A stretch of DNA of 64,000 nucleotides, taken from CAYVIB01 sp964451365 (lineage in GTDB: Bacteria > Pseudomonadota > Gammaproteobacteria > Pseudomonadales > Cellvibrionaceae). The notes beneath the pieces were generated by a model. The model had not been told where the DNA came from. It saw nothing but the letters and a program-made list of their open reading frames with translations, and ran no database searches. Where the stretch lies: contig CAYVIB010000007.1 in NCBI GenBank assembly GCA_964451365.1, forward strand, positions 1 to 64,000, read 5' to 3'. Made by a program: the position numbers and the translations under genes. Position 1 is the stretch's first letter. Each line of letters opens with the position of its first letter. Positions 36,949 to 45,650 of the stretch are shown here, piece by piece.

Positions 36949-37731
36949 TTATTCCTGATTAGCTTCTTCGGTGCTTTCCGCTTCCGCACCAGCTTCATTT
37001 TCCTGATCAACAATTTCCAGCAACTCCATTTCAAAAATCAATGTGGAGTTGGGTGGAATGTTGGGTGTACCGCCGGGACCGTAGGCGAGATCAGCGGGCA
37101 CATAAATTTCCCACTTACCACCCACTTTCATTAACTGCAGAGCTTCAACCCAACCCGGAATCAGGTTGCTGACCGGGAAAGTGGCAGGCTGACCGCGCCC
37201 ATATGAACTGTCGAACTCAGTGCCGTCCAGCAAGCGCCCACGGTAGTGAACCTTCACTACGTCGTCAGCTGAGGGAGTTTCACCGGTACCTTCTTCAATA
37301 ACTTTATACTGAAGTCCGCTCTCGGTTTGGGTAACGCCTTCTTTAGTGGCGTTTTCTTTCAGGAACTCCTGCCCCTTGGTCAGGTTTTCTTCCTGCGCCT
37401 TGTTCATTTCTTCCTGGCGCTTGGCCTGCTGTTCTGCCTGGAAGCTGGTCATGATTGCACGTACTTCTTCATCGCTGAGGCGTGATTCGGTGCCAGCCCT
37501 GACATCTTCCAGCGCCTGCACAAAAGCGTCGATGTCCAAGTCGAAATCCATCGCCTTGATACGACCGCCGATATCGGAACCCAGGATATAACTTACCTTC
37601 TGGTCCATGGTTTCCAACGTCACTTCTTTTTTCTCAGGTTCCTGCGCTTCCTGCTTACAGCCCGCGACAGCGATCAGCGTCACCGCGGACACGGCCACCA
37701 TCAACTGCCTCTTCAATATTTTATTTATCAT
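36949..37731 (-). CDS. fkpA: FKBP-type peptidyl-prolyl isomerase lipoprotein (FkpA/Mip-like)
   Basis: The product of about 260 residues starts at ATG 37731 and has a lipoprotein signal with VAGC at about residues 22-25. An N-terminal helical dimerisation domain (about 40-140, with DQKVSYILGSDIG and the long K/E/Q-rich helix) is followed by an FKBP domain (about 150-245) with VHYRGRLLDGTEFDSS and IPPNSTLIFEMELL. An acidic tail follows. It should catalyse proline isomerisation and act as a periplasmic chaperone. The gene lies beside rsd and algP as the FKBP gene does in Pseudomonas. Confidence 0.93.
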   Translation of the reverse strand: MINKILKRQLMVAVSAVTLIAVAGCKQEAQEPEKKEVTLETMDQKVSYILGSDIGGRIKAMDFDLDIDAFVQALEDVRAGTESRLSDEEVRAIMTSFQAEQQAKRQEEMNKAQEENLTKGQEFLKENATKEGVTQTESGLQYKVIEEGTGETPSADDVVKVHYRGRLLDGTEFDSSYGRGQPATFPVSNLIPGWVEALQLMKVGGKWEIYVPADLAYGPGGTPNIPPNSTLIFEMELLEIVDQENEAGAEAESTEEANQE

Positions 37732-37743
37732 GGTTAGTCTCAC

Positions 37744-38129
37744 TAATGGTTAGGGTTTTGTATTTTTGTATGGGTACCCGTACAGATACCGGAATGTCCA
37801 GCAGAACGAGACTATACAGCACTGTCGCGGAGTCCAGCAAACCAAACGGAGTCGATCGCCTGGTTTTGTCGCGCGAGTCGTGGCGCGGGTGTAGCAGCGG
37901 GCGTAGCAAGAGTCTCGATATGAAACCACCACAATCACCCGAACAGGGTATGACGACTATTTTTATCGATATACTGCACTGCATCGCGATTTGTAAAAAT
38001 AACTTCAAGATCAGCGAATTTTCACTACACTACAGCAGGAAATCTATACATTTTTACTTGAAACAAGGGTATCATTTTTCGCACAATTTCCTCTAATAAC
38101 TTTATTCTCCAACCAATCAGGAAAAAATC
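37744..38129. other. Divergent intergenic region of fkpA and algP
   Basis: This gap of about 390 bases should carry both promoters. It is GC-rich near fkpA and AT-rich near algP. No RNA gene or repeat is apparent, and open frames on both strands lack protein-like character. Confidence 0.4.
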
Positions 38130-39131
38130 ATGGCCGCCAAGAAAAAGCAATCGAAAGACCCAGTAGCAGATCTGGAAAAGCAAATTGCCAAGCTGTCCCT
38201 GCAACTCGACACCGCGCGCAACAAAAAAGTAGCCGCGGCAAAAAAAGCGGTTGCCACGGCAGAAAACAATCTTAAGAAAGCCAAGGCGAAGTTAACCAGC
38301 CTCCAGACCCGGGCCACGGCAGCGGCACAGGCAGCCAAATCCAAGGCTACCGCCGCCACCAAAGCCAAGGCCAAGAGCACCAACGCGGCCGCGGGCAAGC
38401 AGAAGGCGGAAGTTAAAGTGTTGAATGAGGCCCTGGCGGCGGCGAAGGACAACCTGGCCAGCGCGAACGCGGAAAAAGCGCACGCTGACAACCTTGCCAA
38501 AATCGCGGCAAAATCCGGCAAAAAAGCTGTACCAAAAGCTGGCAAGGCGAAGGCCAAGCGGAAGAAGAAGGCTACAAGCAAGAAAACACTGATGGAAACC
38601 ACGCCGGCAGCGAGCGCTCAGGAACAGGCCCCGGCCAGGAAAAAGAAGGCTCCAGCGAAGAAGAAGGCGGGTAAAAAAGCCGCTCCGGCCAACAAAGCTG
38701 AATCCAAAACCAAAACCGCAACAACGATTGGGATTCCAACGCCCGCAGCGGAAAGCAAGCCGAAGGCGGAGAAGAAGGCCGCTGCACCGAAACCGGTGAA
38801 AGCGGAGATCAAAAAGCCGGAAGCCAAACAACCGGAGACCAAGCCCGCCGAAACCAAAGCCACAGGCAATGGGGAAGCTAAAAAAGCCGCTCCCGCACCG
38901 GAGCCCAAGCCTGCTTCCGACAGCCAGAACAAGCCCAACCTGTTGGTAGAACCCAAAATAGCTGCCGTGCTGGCCCCATCGCAAAAGCCGAAGGCAGCAG
39001 AACCCCCGGCGAGTGGTGGAAAGCCTTCAGCAAATAACGAAAAGCCGTCTGAGAGCAAGGAAAAGGAAAAAGCCAGGGAAGAAAACGATCAGTCAAAACC
39101 GGCCACGCCAAGTCTGTTCGACAACAAATAA
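38130..39131 (+). CDS. algP: AlgP-like lysine/alanine-rich histone H1-like protein
   Basis: The 333-residue product is extremely rich in lysine, alanine and proline. Residues of about 10-135 form a helical, coiled-coil-like part (DLEKQIAKLSLQLDTA), and the rest is a disordered basic tail with many KKA, KPA and AKK units, ending NDQSKPATPSLFDNK. This is the layout of AlgP (AlgR3) of Pseudomonas, a DNA-binding histone H1-like regulator of alginate genes. Its position near rsd/algQ and the FKBP gene supports that. Low-complexity similarity alone would be weak evidence, so synteny carries much of the weight. Confidence 0.75.
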   Translation: MAAKKKQSKDPVADLEKQIAKLSLQLDTARNKKVAAAKKAVATAENNLKKAKAKLTSLQTRATAAAQAAKSKATAATKAKAKSTNAAAGKQKAEVKVLNEALAAAKDNLASANAEKAHADNLAKIAAKSGKKAVPKAGKAKAKRKKKATSKKTLMETTPAASAQEQAPARKKKAPAKKKAGKKAAPANKAESKTKTATTIGIPTPAAESKPKAEKKAAAPKPVKAEIKKPEAKQPETKPAETKATGNGEAKKAAPAPEPKPASDSQNKPNLLVEPKIAAVLAPSQKPKAAEPPASGGKPSANNEKPSESKEKEKAREENDQSKPATPSLFDNK

Positions 39132-39147
39132 GCGTTTGGTCACCGCG

Positions 39148-39184
39148 AATCCCTGAAGCTTTAAAAAGCTTCAGGGATTTTTAT
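39148..39184 (+). terminator. Strong terminator after algP
   Basis: A perfect 14-base stem (AATCCCTGAAGCTT with AAGCTTCAGGGATT) and a short A/T loop are followed by TTTATT. It ends algP and touches the 3' end of the convergent DUF2390 gene. Confidence 0.85.
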
Positions 39185-39696
39185 TACACCTGTTCGGGAA
39201 TATTTTCCACCGCGCAAACCGCGCGGAAGTTTTCAACAACGCTTGCGGAAGAAGGAACATTAAGGTGTTCCAGATAATCCACCAGCCGTAACGGCGACTC
39301 GGAATCCGGCATAACTTCGATAAACCGCCTGGTAAGATCCTGCAGCCGGTGTAACAACACCTTCTCCACCATCAGTTCAGCGTTAAGGATATGCTTGCTG
39401 ATCATCTCCGCCTGAACCCGGGTAAAACCACCAAGCTCTTTCAATTCGCGCCGGACATCCCGCAAACGCACCACGGTTTTTTGACTGACGGTATCGATAA
39501 TTTCAAGTACATCGGGAAGCGCTTCCTTGGCAATATGAATGCTTTCCTCCTGCAACCATTGGCACCACAACAGCACGTTAACGTTCGCCTGATGGTTGTC
39601 CTGCAGAAACAGGCAGAGCTCCTCCACCCGTGGACTCGCGTAGGTTTTAACCGCGAAGTCCCAAAGAGATTGCTGCCAAACGGCATTGCTGGTCAT
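39184..39696 (-). CDS. TIGR02444/DUF2390 family protein
   Basis: The 170-residue cytoplasmic protein starts MTSNAVWQQSLWDFAVKTYA at ATG 39696, preceded by GAAGGAG at about 8 bases. The N-terminal pattern WDFAVKTYASPRVEELCLFLQD and LLWCQWL is that of the TIGR02444 family found in gammaproteobacteria near algP; its function is unknown. It is convergent with algP. Confidence 0.82.
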   Translation of the reverse strand: MTSNAVWQQSLWDFAVKTYASPRVEELCLFLQDNHQANVNVLLWCQWLQEESIHIAKEALPDVLEIIDTVSQKTVVRLRDVRRELKELGGFTRVQAEMISKHILNAELMVEKVLLHRLQDLTRRFIEVMPDSESPLRLVDYLEHLNVPSSASVVENFRAVCAVENIPEQV

Positions 39697-40102
39697 GTGG
39701 ATACTCCTTCGATCAAAGCCGAAACGGATATTAATATTGATCTTGCGCGGCAATTATTGTGTCGAAAAGCTTTATTTGGCGTCAGCGCCCGAGGCAGCTA
39801 ATGTACCTGAATCCTAATTTAATATTGTGATGCAGTTAACATTATCCTCTGCGGGGCCGGGCTGTATTCGCGGTGAAGCCGGGTGCAGCGCTAACCTGTC
39901 TGTCGGAACGAAAATAACATATCGGCAGTGAACATCGCGTCGGCAACGGCCGGTGTCGAGTGATGAAAGACAACGTTGTCAGGAAAACCCAAAACGGAAT
40001 CGCCGTGTTGGCTTGGGAGCAGAAAAGAGTGATTGATGCCGGGAAGGAGCGTGGGGATTATTAGAACGTCACCACTTCGCTGCGAAATTTACCGGATTGT
40101 AA
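39697..40102. other. Intergenic region between the DUF2390 gene and trmB
   Basis: About 400 bases hold no confident gene. A 33-codon plus-strand frame (39963-40064, starting MKDNVVRKTQNG) is present but has no clear ribosome binding site. No terminator for trmB was found on the minus strand. Confidence 0.35.
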
Positions 40103-40813
40103 TCACAGCTTTTCAAAAAGGACGTCCGATACCGGATGACCCAATCGCTCTCCACGCACTTCAAATTTGGTGAGCGGACGGTACGCGGGGCGCTCCGCAA
40201 AAATATAATCCCCCGCAATGTTGGCAAAACCGGGAGCAAGCGTCATCACTTCCATCATATATTCAGCGTACTCAGGCCAATCCGTTGCCATATGAAACAC
40301 ACCGCCGACCTCCAGCTTTCGCCGCACCTGTTCCACAAAACGAGGTTGTACAATGCGCCGTTTGTTGTGCTTTTTCTTGTGCCAGGGATCCGGAAAGAAC
40401 AACTGCAAACGATCAACCGATTCATCGGGAATACAGTCTTCCAATACATCCAGCGCATCGGCCATATAAACACGCAGGTTTTTTATATTTTCCTTGCCCG
40501 CGCAATTGATCAGGCGACCAACGCCCGGCGGATGCACTTCAATGCCGATATAATTTTTATCGCTTTGCTCTTTTGCCATGGCCAACAGTGAATCGCCCAT
40601 ACCGAAACCAATTTCCAATACCAGTGGATTGCGATTGCCAAAAACCAGCTCCGGCGCAATCCGCCCGTCAAACAAGCTCAAACCAAATTGTGGCCACCAC
40701 TGATCGAATGCACGTTTCTGGCCGTCGGTGATCCGCCCGCCACGTATCACGTAACTGCGAATCGTTTTTTGCTTGTATTCAGGCGCAGTAACAACTTTTG
40801 ATGAGGTATTCAT
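40103..40813 (-). CDS. trmB: tRNA (guanine-N7-)-methyltransferase
   Basis: TrmB methylates G46 of tRNA. The 236-residue product starts at ATG 40813. It has the SAM-binding motif LVLEIGFGMGDSLL, the IGIEVHPPGVGRL loop, and the family signature LFFPDPWHKKKHNKRR. It lies 11 bases after the DUF423 gene, so the two probably share a transcript. Confidence 0.95.
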   Translation of the reverse strand: MNTSSKVVTAPEYKQKTIRSYVIRGGRITDGQKRAFDQWWPQFGLSLFDGRIAPELVFGNRNPLVLEIGFGMGDSLLAMAKEQSDKNYIGIEVHPPGVGRLINCAGKENIKNLRVYMADALDVLEDCIPDESVDRLQLFFPDPWHKKKHNKRRIVQPRFVEQVRRKLEVGGVFHMATDWPEYAEYMMEVMTLAPGFANIAGDYIFAERPAYRPLTKFEVRGERLGHPVSDVLFEKL

Positions 40814-40824
40814 GATCAACGGAT

Positions 40825-41205
40825 TTAACTGCGAAGGATCGCCAAAATAAGTGTGAACCAGCCAAGAATCAGCAATGTGCCGCCCAGGGGCGTCACCGGC
40901 CCGAGCCACGAAGGCCCGCCCAGTGCAAGCCAATACAAACTGCCGGAAAAAAAGAGAATCCCGCCGATAAACAATCCGCCGCTGACCAGCAGGAATGCCT
41001 GGTTAAAGCCCTTGGTCAGCAATATGCCCACCGCCAGCAGCGCCAGCGTATGGTAAAAGTGGTACTGGACACCGGTCTGATACGCGGACAAGAGCGACTC
41101 GGTCAGGCGAGCCTTCAACGCATGCGCGCCGAACGCGCCAAACACCACAGCCAGAAGGCCACTGGTAGCGGCCGCGATTAATATGGATTTGATTGCGGGG
41201 AACAT
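40825..41205 (-). CDS. DUF423 (YgdD-like) membrane protein
   Basis: The 126-residue protein starts at ATG 41205 (MFPAIKSILIAAATSG) and has four hydrophobic helices. The pattern VFGAFGAHALKARL followed by GVQYHFYHTLALL is diagnostic of DUF423. Its function is unknown. It lies just upstream of trmB on the same strand. Confidence 0.88.
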   Translation of the reverse strand: MFPAIKSILIAAATSGLLAVVFGAFGAHALKARLTESLLSAYQTGVQYHFYHTLALLAVGILLTKGFNQAFLLVSGGLFIGGILFFSGSLYWLALGGPSWLGPVTPLGGTLLILGWFTLILAILRS

Positions 41206-41253
41206 GAATATCTTATGTAATCGGCTGTAAGGCAGAGTTTGGCATCCTACCAC

Positions 41254-41582
41254 ACTGAACGCGCGGGACGAAGATAGTGATAAGCCTCAAGTTGTTAACA
41301 AATTGCAACGGGGTAAGGACATTCGTGTTTACGTAATCATTAGCGGCGGAGAACCGTTTGGCATTCCGATCCGCTGCGTGAATATGACATGGTAGAGAAA
41401 TCGTAGTATCCCGCCGCGCCTACCTTCTTGCTGGAAATTATTGAGCGGTAGTGAGCAACAGAAAAACAACAGGCGCTTAAATTGAATTATATCAGCCATT
41501 ATCGCAACCGGAATTTGGCAGCATAAATAACATTAGAGGCTTGCCATACCTATAAACGGTGTTACTCTAACCGCGCTTTCAG
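41254..41582. other. Intergenic region before the scaffold gap
   Basis: About 330 bases with no open frame of protein-like character on either strand. The sequence becomes AT-rich towards the gap. Its true right neighbour depends on how the N run is resolved. Confidence 0.35.
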
Positions 41583-41792
41583 CGTCGAGGAAAAATCTAT
41601 AAGCGACACTGTTTGTTAGTCATTAAAACCATTTGCTNNNNNNNNNNNNNNNNNNNNNNNNNNNNNNNNNNNNNNNNNNNNNNNNNNNNNNNNNNNNNNN
41701 NNNNNNNNNNNNNNNNNNNNNNNNNNNNNNNNNNNNNCGTCGAGGAAAAATCTATAAGCGACACTGTTTGTTAGTCATTAAAACCATTTGCT
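41583..41792. other. Scaffold gap of 100 N flanked by an exact 55-bp duplication
   Basis: Positions 41638-41737 are N. The 55 bases before them (41583-41637, CGTCGAGG to CATTTGCT) are identical to the 55 bases after them (41738-41792). This is what results when two contigs that overlap by an assembly k-mer are joined with an arbitrary 100-N spacer. The most likely true sequence has a single copy and no gap. Confidence 0.85.
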
Positions 41793-41873
41793 TCTACGAA
41801 TGGATGCGCATCAGCACATAACGCGCGGAATGACTACCAGGTCGGCCTGCTGTAAAGAATACCCAGGCACTGG

Positions 41874-42136
41874 GGCCTGTTAACACTAATTCGATCGCTC
41901 CTGTTGCGGCTGAAAGAAAGCCAATCAAGAAGCGAAGAGAGAAGTTTGGTAATCCAAATGAACGATGAGCGACGCAGAGTGGCTTTCTTTCAGCCGCAAC
42001 CCGAAGGGCCGGGACCATTTTTCCGCCCGGCGACGTTAGAGTTCGCTCATTTGGAACAACCAAACCACGCTCGCTCTGCCTTGCCGGACGAAAAAATGAC
42101 CTCCGGCAGGAGCAATCGAATTAGTGTTAACAGGCC
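41874..42136. repeat. 263-bp element of nested inverted repeats
   Basis: The outer arms are 30 bases each (41874-41903 and 42107-42136) and match as inverted repeats with one mismatch, beginning GGCCTGTTAACACTAATTCG. Inside, a perfect 20-base inverted repeat lies at 41904-41923 and 41980-41999, and a further imperfect one joins about 41943-41965 with 42047-42066. A GCCGGG/CCCGGC stem occurs at about 42007-42030. Both strands are open in long frames, which may only reflect the palindrome. It looks like a folded mobile repeat or structured RNA rather than a gene. Confidence 0.75.
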
Positions 42137-42273
42137 TAAGACTGTTGCGCGCATTTTTCTGGCAGTACGCGCCCTTTCGCGCCAGGTTCATATTCACTCC
42201 GGCTTGACCAGCATTCCCTGATACTCAATTTATAAAAAAAACCATACACCAAAAATCATGTTCGGAGACAACT

Positions 42274-45200
42274 ATGATCAAGAGATACTTTTTCTATTGG
42301 TTTGCGGCTCTGTTGGGTTCGCTTGCAGCGGTGAATACTCAAGCCGCCAACATTCTGGAAAACGGCAACTTCGATGAAGGCATATTTCCCTGGGAACCAC
42401 CCGGCTGGTGGGCCGGTGGCGCCGGTGAGTCCGCGGTCGACGAGCGCGGCCGGTTTTGTACCACTGTCACCGCGCTGGGTACAGCCGACTGGGGCGCGCA
42501 ATTGCGCCAGAACAACCTGACATTCGTCGCGGGCGAAACCTATGACGTCAGCCTTCGCGCCTGGTCGAGTGTTCCCGTCAGCATGCAGATGAGCGCGGCG
42601 GATGAGAGCGATGGCTTTGTCTGGATTTTTGGCAGTGACATCAGTATCGATTCACCCCTTGCGGGAGACGGCCAGCTTATCAATATGACTTTCACCGCAA
42701 GTGCCGCAAGCGAAACCGGAACATTTCGGTTTTTGATGGGCGGCGGCAATGTGCCGGTGAATGAAACCGTCTGTTTCGACGATATCGTGGTGGATGCCCC
42801 CGCCCCGAACCTGATTCAAAACAGCACCTTCGACGAAGGTTACGCGCCCTGGACCATCGGTGAGTTTGGCTCCATTGCCCACCCATCGACAGACGACGGC
42901 CGCTTCTGTCTTCTGGCGGAAGATCCGGGCACCGATCCATGGAGCCTGCAGGTTCGCGCTGACGGATTGAATTTTGTCGAAGGCGGCCAATATATTTTCA
43001 ACGCTGACGCCTGGTCCAGTGCGCCGGTCAATATCCAGGTCAGCGGTGTCGATGAATCGGACGGTTTCGTCTGGCACTTCGGCCAGGACGTTGCCATTGA
43101 TGCACCGCTTGAAGGCGAGCCGCAGCGACTGGAAATCAACTTCGTCAATACCGGTGGCGCCACCGAAAACGGTGCCTTCCGCTTCCTGCTGGGTAACGGC
43201 CATGTGTCCGCCGGCACCACTGTGTGCTTCGACAACGTGGAACTGCTCGATCCCTCCGGTTCCGAAACACCGGAAGAACCACCCGCCCCGCCGGTTCATG
43301 TCAACTCGCACGGCTACCTGACCGGCCTCAACAAAATCGCCACTTATGTGCCCCCTGTCGAAGCGGTGGACAGCGCCGCGCCGAGATCGTGGACTTTGTT
43401 CAGCGGCGAGGTTGCGGTGGCATCCGGCGTAACAACTTACCACGGGCTCGATGAGGGCTCCGGCGATCACGTACACCGCATCAACTTCAGTGATGTGCAA
43501 ACCGAAGCGGACAACTACACGATCGTGGTTACCGAAGGTGATACCACCCACACCAGCGAAACCTTCGCCATCGGCGCCAATCTTTATGAATCACTGAAAT
43601 ACGACGCGCTGTCCTACTTCTACCACAACCGCGTCGGCACACCGATTCTGGCGGAAATCGTGGGCGAGACCTGGGCGCGCCCGGCGGGACACACGGGTGA
43701 CAGTTCCGTGCAAACCATCGAGTGCCTGGAAGACGAAACTTCCGCGGCCTGTCGCACGCTGGACTCCAGCGGTGGCTGGTACGACGCCGGCGATCACGGC
43801 AAGTATGTGGTGAATGGCGGCATATCCGTATGGACCCTGTTGAACCAGTACGAACGCGCCGTGGCCCTGGGCAGCGACTTGAACGAATTCGCCGACGGCG
43901 CCATGGCCCTGCCAACGGAAGAAACCGGCAACGGCATTCCGGACCTGCTGGACGAAGCGCGTTGGGAAATCGAGTGGTTCCTGAAAATGCAGGTGCCGGC
44001 TGATTATCCGCTGGCGGGCATGGTGCATCACAAAATGCACAGCGAGTTCTGGACCGGCATTCCCACCGCGCCGCACGCCGACAGCGTCACCCGCTACGTG
44101 CATCCGCCGTCAACCGCGGCCACACTGAACTTCGCGGCGGTAACCGCTCAGTGTTACCGGGTGTTCAAGGACTTCGACGTTGCATTCGCCAATACCTGTC
44201 TTGAGGCGGCAAAAGTGGCGTACGCCGCGGCCGAAGCGAATGACTTTATCCCCGCCACCAACAACGGCAACGGCGGCGGTACTTACGGCGATAACAATGT
44301 GACGGACGAGTTCTATTGGGCCGCCAGCGAACTCTACCTGGCAACCGGTGAACAAGGTTACGCGACGGATATGCAGGCATCGTCCCATCACCTCAACCTG
44401 GATGACGTGCAGTACTCGCAAAGCATTATGGGTTGGGGAACCACCCAGGCGCTGGGCCTGATTTCCCTGTCCACCGTCGGGCCGCTTTATAACGCCGACG
44501 AAAGCTGGGTGCACCAGGCGCGACAGGAACTGGTCAGTGTGGCCGACCTGTACGCGGGACACACGGAAACACAAGGTTACGGTTTGCCGATGTGGACCGG
44601 CGGCATGTACTGGGGCTCCAACTCCAACGTCACCAATGACATGATCGTGCTGGGTCTGGCTCACGACTTTACCTGTGACGACCGCTACCTGGAGTCCATG
44701 CACTCCAATATGAATTACCTGCTGGGCAATAACCCGATTGGCGTTTCCTATGTGAGCGGTTACGGCGAGCGCGACCTGAACGAACCGCACCACCGTTTCT
44801 GGGCGAATGCCGTCAACGGCGGTTTCCCGCCACCGCCGCCCGGCGCCATCGCTGGTGGTCCCAACAGCCTGCTGGAGGACCCGATTGCCCAGGGCGCGCT
44901 GCAGGGTTGCGATCCGCTGGAGTGTTACATCGACCATTGGGAGTCCTACTCCACCAATGAGGTAACCATTAACTGGAACGCTCCGCTGGCCTGGGCCGCG
45001 GCTTACCTTGATCAATGGAACGATGCGCAATTGAAAGATGCCGCGCAATCGCGTTGCGCTCTGCGCAACCAGCACTTCTCCAGCTTCGAAGACGACAGTC
45101 GCAACTGGAGCAAGCGCGGTCCGGCGGAAATCAGCGTCGTTGAAGGTGGAACTCGGGGCGACAACGCGCTGGCAGTGGATGGCTGCGGCTACACCTATTT

Positions 45201-45549
45201 GGATTCACCGGAATTCAGCACGACTGAATTTGAAATCCTGGGGGATCGCATTGCCGTGGACATCCTGCTGCCGGAAACACAGGACAACTCATTCTGGCTT
45301 GGCGATATTGCCTTCCACTTAACACTGCCGGATGCGGAAATTCATAACGAATGGATTGGCGGCACCGGCCTGACCGGTAACACGTTGGAATCGTGGTTTA
45401 CCACCAGCGTGGAGCTGCCGGCATTTGCCAAAGCGGCCCTGGCGGAAGAACATAACGGTTTTATTACTGTAGCGTTTAACACAAATAATTGCGCGGCGCC
45501 GTTAATACTGGATAATTTGCGCTTTACGGGAAATACTCACGGGCGTTAA
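42274..45549 (+). CDS. GH9 cellulase with two CBM4/9-like modules
   Basis: The 1,091-residue exported enzyme should cleave beta-1,4-glucan. In order: signal peptide (1-24), two CBM4/9-like modules (about 25-172 and 178-326) each starting with NILENGNFDEG or NLIQNSTFDEG, a proline-rich linker, an Ig-like cellulase N-terminal domain (about 342-430) and a GH9 catalytic domain (about 436-915). The catalytic motifs are GGWYDAGDHGKYV near residue 505 (nucleophile-activating aspartates), PHHRFW near 837, and STNEVTINWNAPLAW near 895 with the proton-donor glutamate. A C-terminal beta-rich module (about 930-1,091) is not recognised but looks carbohydrate-binding. It is convergent with the GH81 gene and probably leaves the cell through the type II system. 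Confidence 0.95.
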   Translation: MIKRYFFYWFAALLGSLAAVNTQAANILENGNFDEGIFPWEPPGWWAGGAGESAVDERGRFCTTVTALGTADWGAQLRQNNLTFVAGETYDVSLRAWSSVPVSMQMSAADESDGFVWIFGSDISIDSPLAGDGQLINMTFTASAASETGTFRFLMGGGNVPVNETVCFDDIVVDAPAPNLIQNSTFDEGYAPWTIGEFGSIAHPSTDDGRFCLLAEDPGTDPWSLQVRADGLNFVEGGQYIFNADAWSSAPVNIQVSGVDESDGFVWHFGQDVAIDAPLEGEPQRLEINFVNTGGATENGAFRFLLGNGHVSAGTTVCFDNVELLDPSGSETPEEPPAPPVHVNSHGYLTGLNKIATYVPPVEAVDSAAPRSWTLFSGEVAVASGVTTYHGLDEGSGDHVHRINFSDVQTEADNYTIVVTEGDTTHTSETFAIGANLYESLKYDALSYFYHNRVGTPILAEIVGETWARPAGHTGDSSVQTIECLEDETSAACRTLDSSGGWYDAGDHGKYVVNGGISVWTLLNQYERAVALGSDLNEFADGAMALPTEETGNGIPDLLDEARWEIEWFLKMQVPADYPLAGMVHHKMHSEFWTGIPTAPHADSVTRYVHPPSTAATLNFAAVTAQCYRVFKDFDVAFANTCLEAAKVAYAAAEANDFIPATNNGNGGGTYGDNNVTDEFYWAASELYLATGEQGYATDMQASSHHLNLDDVQYSQSIMGWGTTQALGLISLSTVGPLYNADESWVHQARQELVSVADLYAGHTETQGYGLPMWTGGMYWGSNSNVTNDMIVLGLAHDFTCDDRYLESMHSNMNYLLGNNPIGVSYVSGYGERDLNEPHHRFWANAVNGGFPPPPPGAIAGGPNSLLEDPIAQGALQGCDPLECYIDHWESYSTNEVTINWNAPLAWAAAYLDQWNDAQLKDAAQSRCALRNQHFSSFEDDSRNWSKRGPAEISVVEGGTRGDNALAVDGCGYTYLDSPEFSTTEFEILGDRIAVDILLPETQDNSFWLGDIAFHLTLPDAEIHNEWIGGTGLTGNTLESWFTTSVELPAFAKAALAEEHNGFITVAFNTNNCAAPLILDNLRFTGNTHGR

Positions 45550-45570
45550 TTAAAAGCTTGTTCCGATTAA

Positions 45571-45597
45571 AAACCCCGGCGTAACGCCGGGGTTTTT
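45571..45597. terminator. Bidirectional terminator between GH9 and GH81 genes
   Basis: A perfect stem AACCCCGGC-GTAA-CGCCGGGG is flanked by A residues on the left and TTTTT on the right, so it can end transcription of both convergent genes. Confidence 0.85.
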
Positions 45598-45650
45598 GTT
45601 TGTGATCACGATTTTTCGTAGGTTGGGACGGCCCGCGTAGGGGCGCGCGA

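Noticed and set aside
37721..38008. Minus-strand frame of 95 residues upstream of fkpA
   Set aside because: It overlaps the fkpA start, has no recognisable domain and its composition is not protein-like in the fkpA-algP gap.
38292..39111. Long minus-strand frames opposite algP
   Set aside because: They are shadows of the lysine/alanine-rich repeats, giving leucine/phenylalanine-rich nonsense.
39963..40064. 33-codon plus-strand ORF upstream of trmB's 3' end
   Set aside because: Too short, no ribosome binding site and no recognised family; listed only within the intergenic description.
41794..42221. Open frames on both strands across the nested inverted repeats
   Set aside because: The palindrome itself explains open frames on both strands; there is no convincing ribosome binding site or family.
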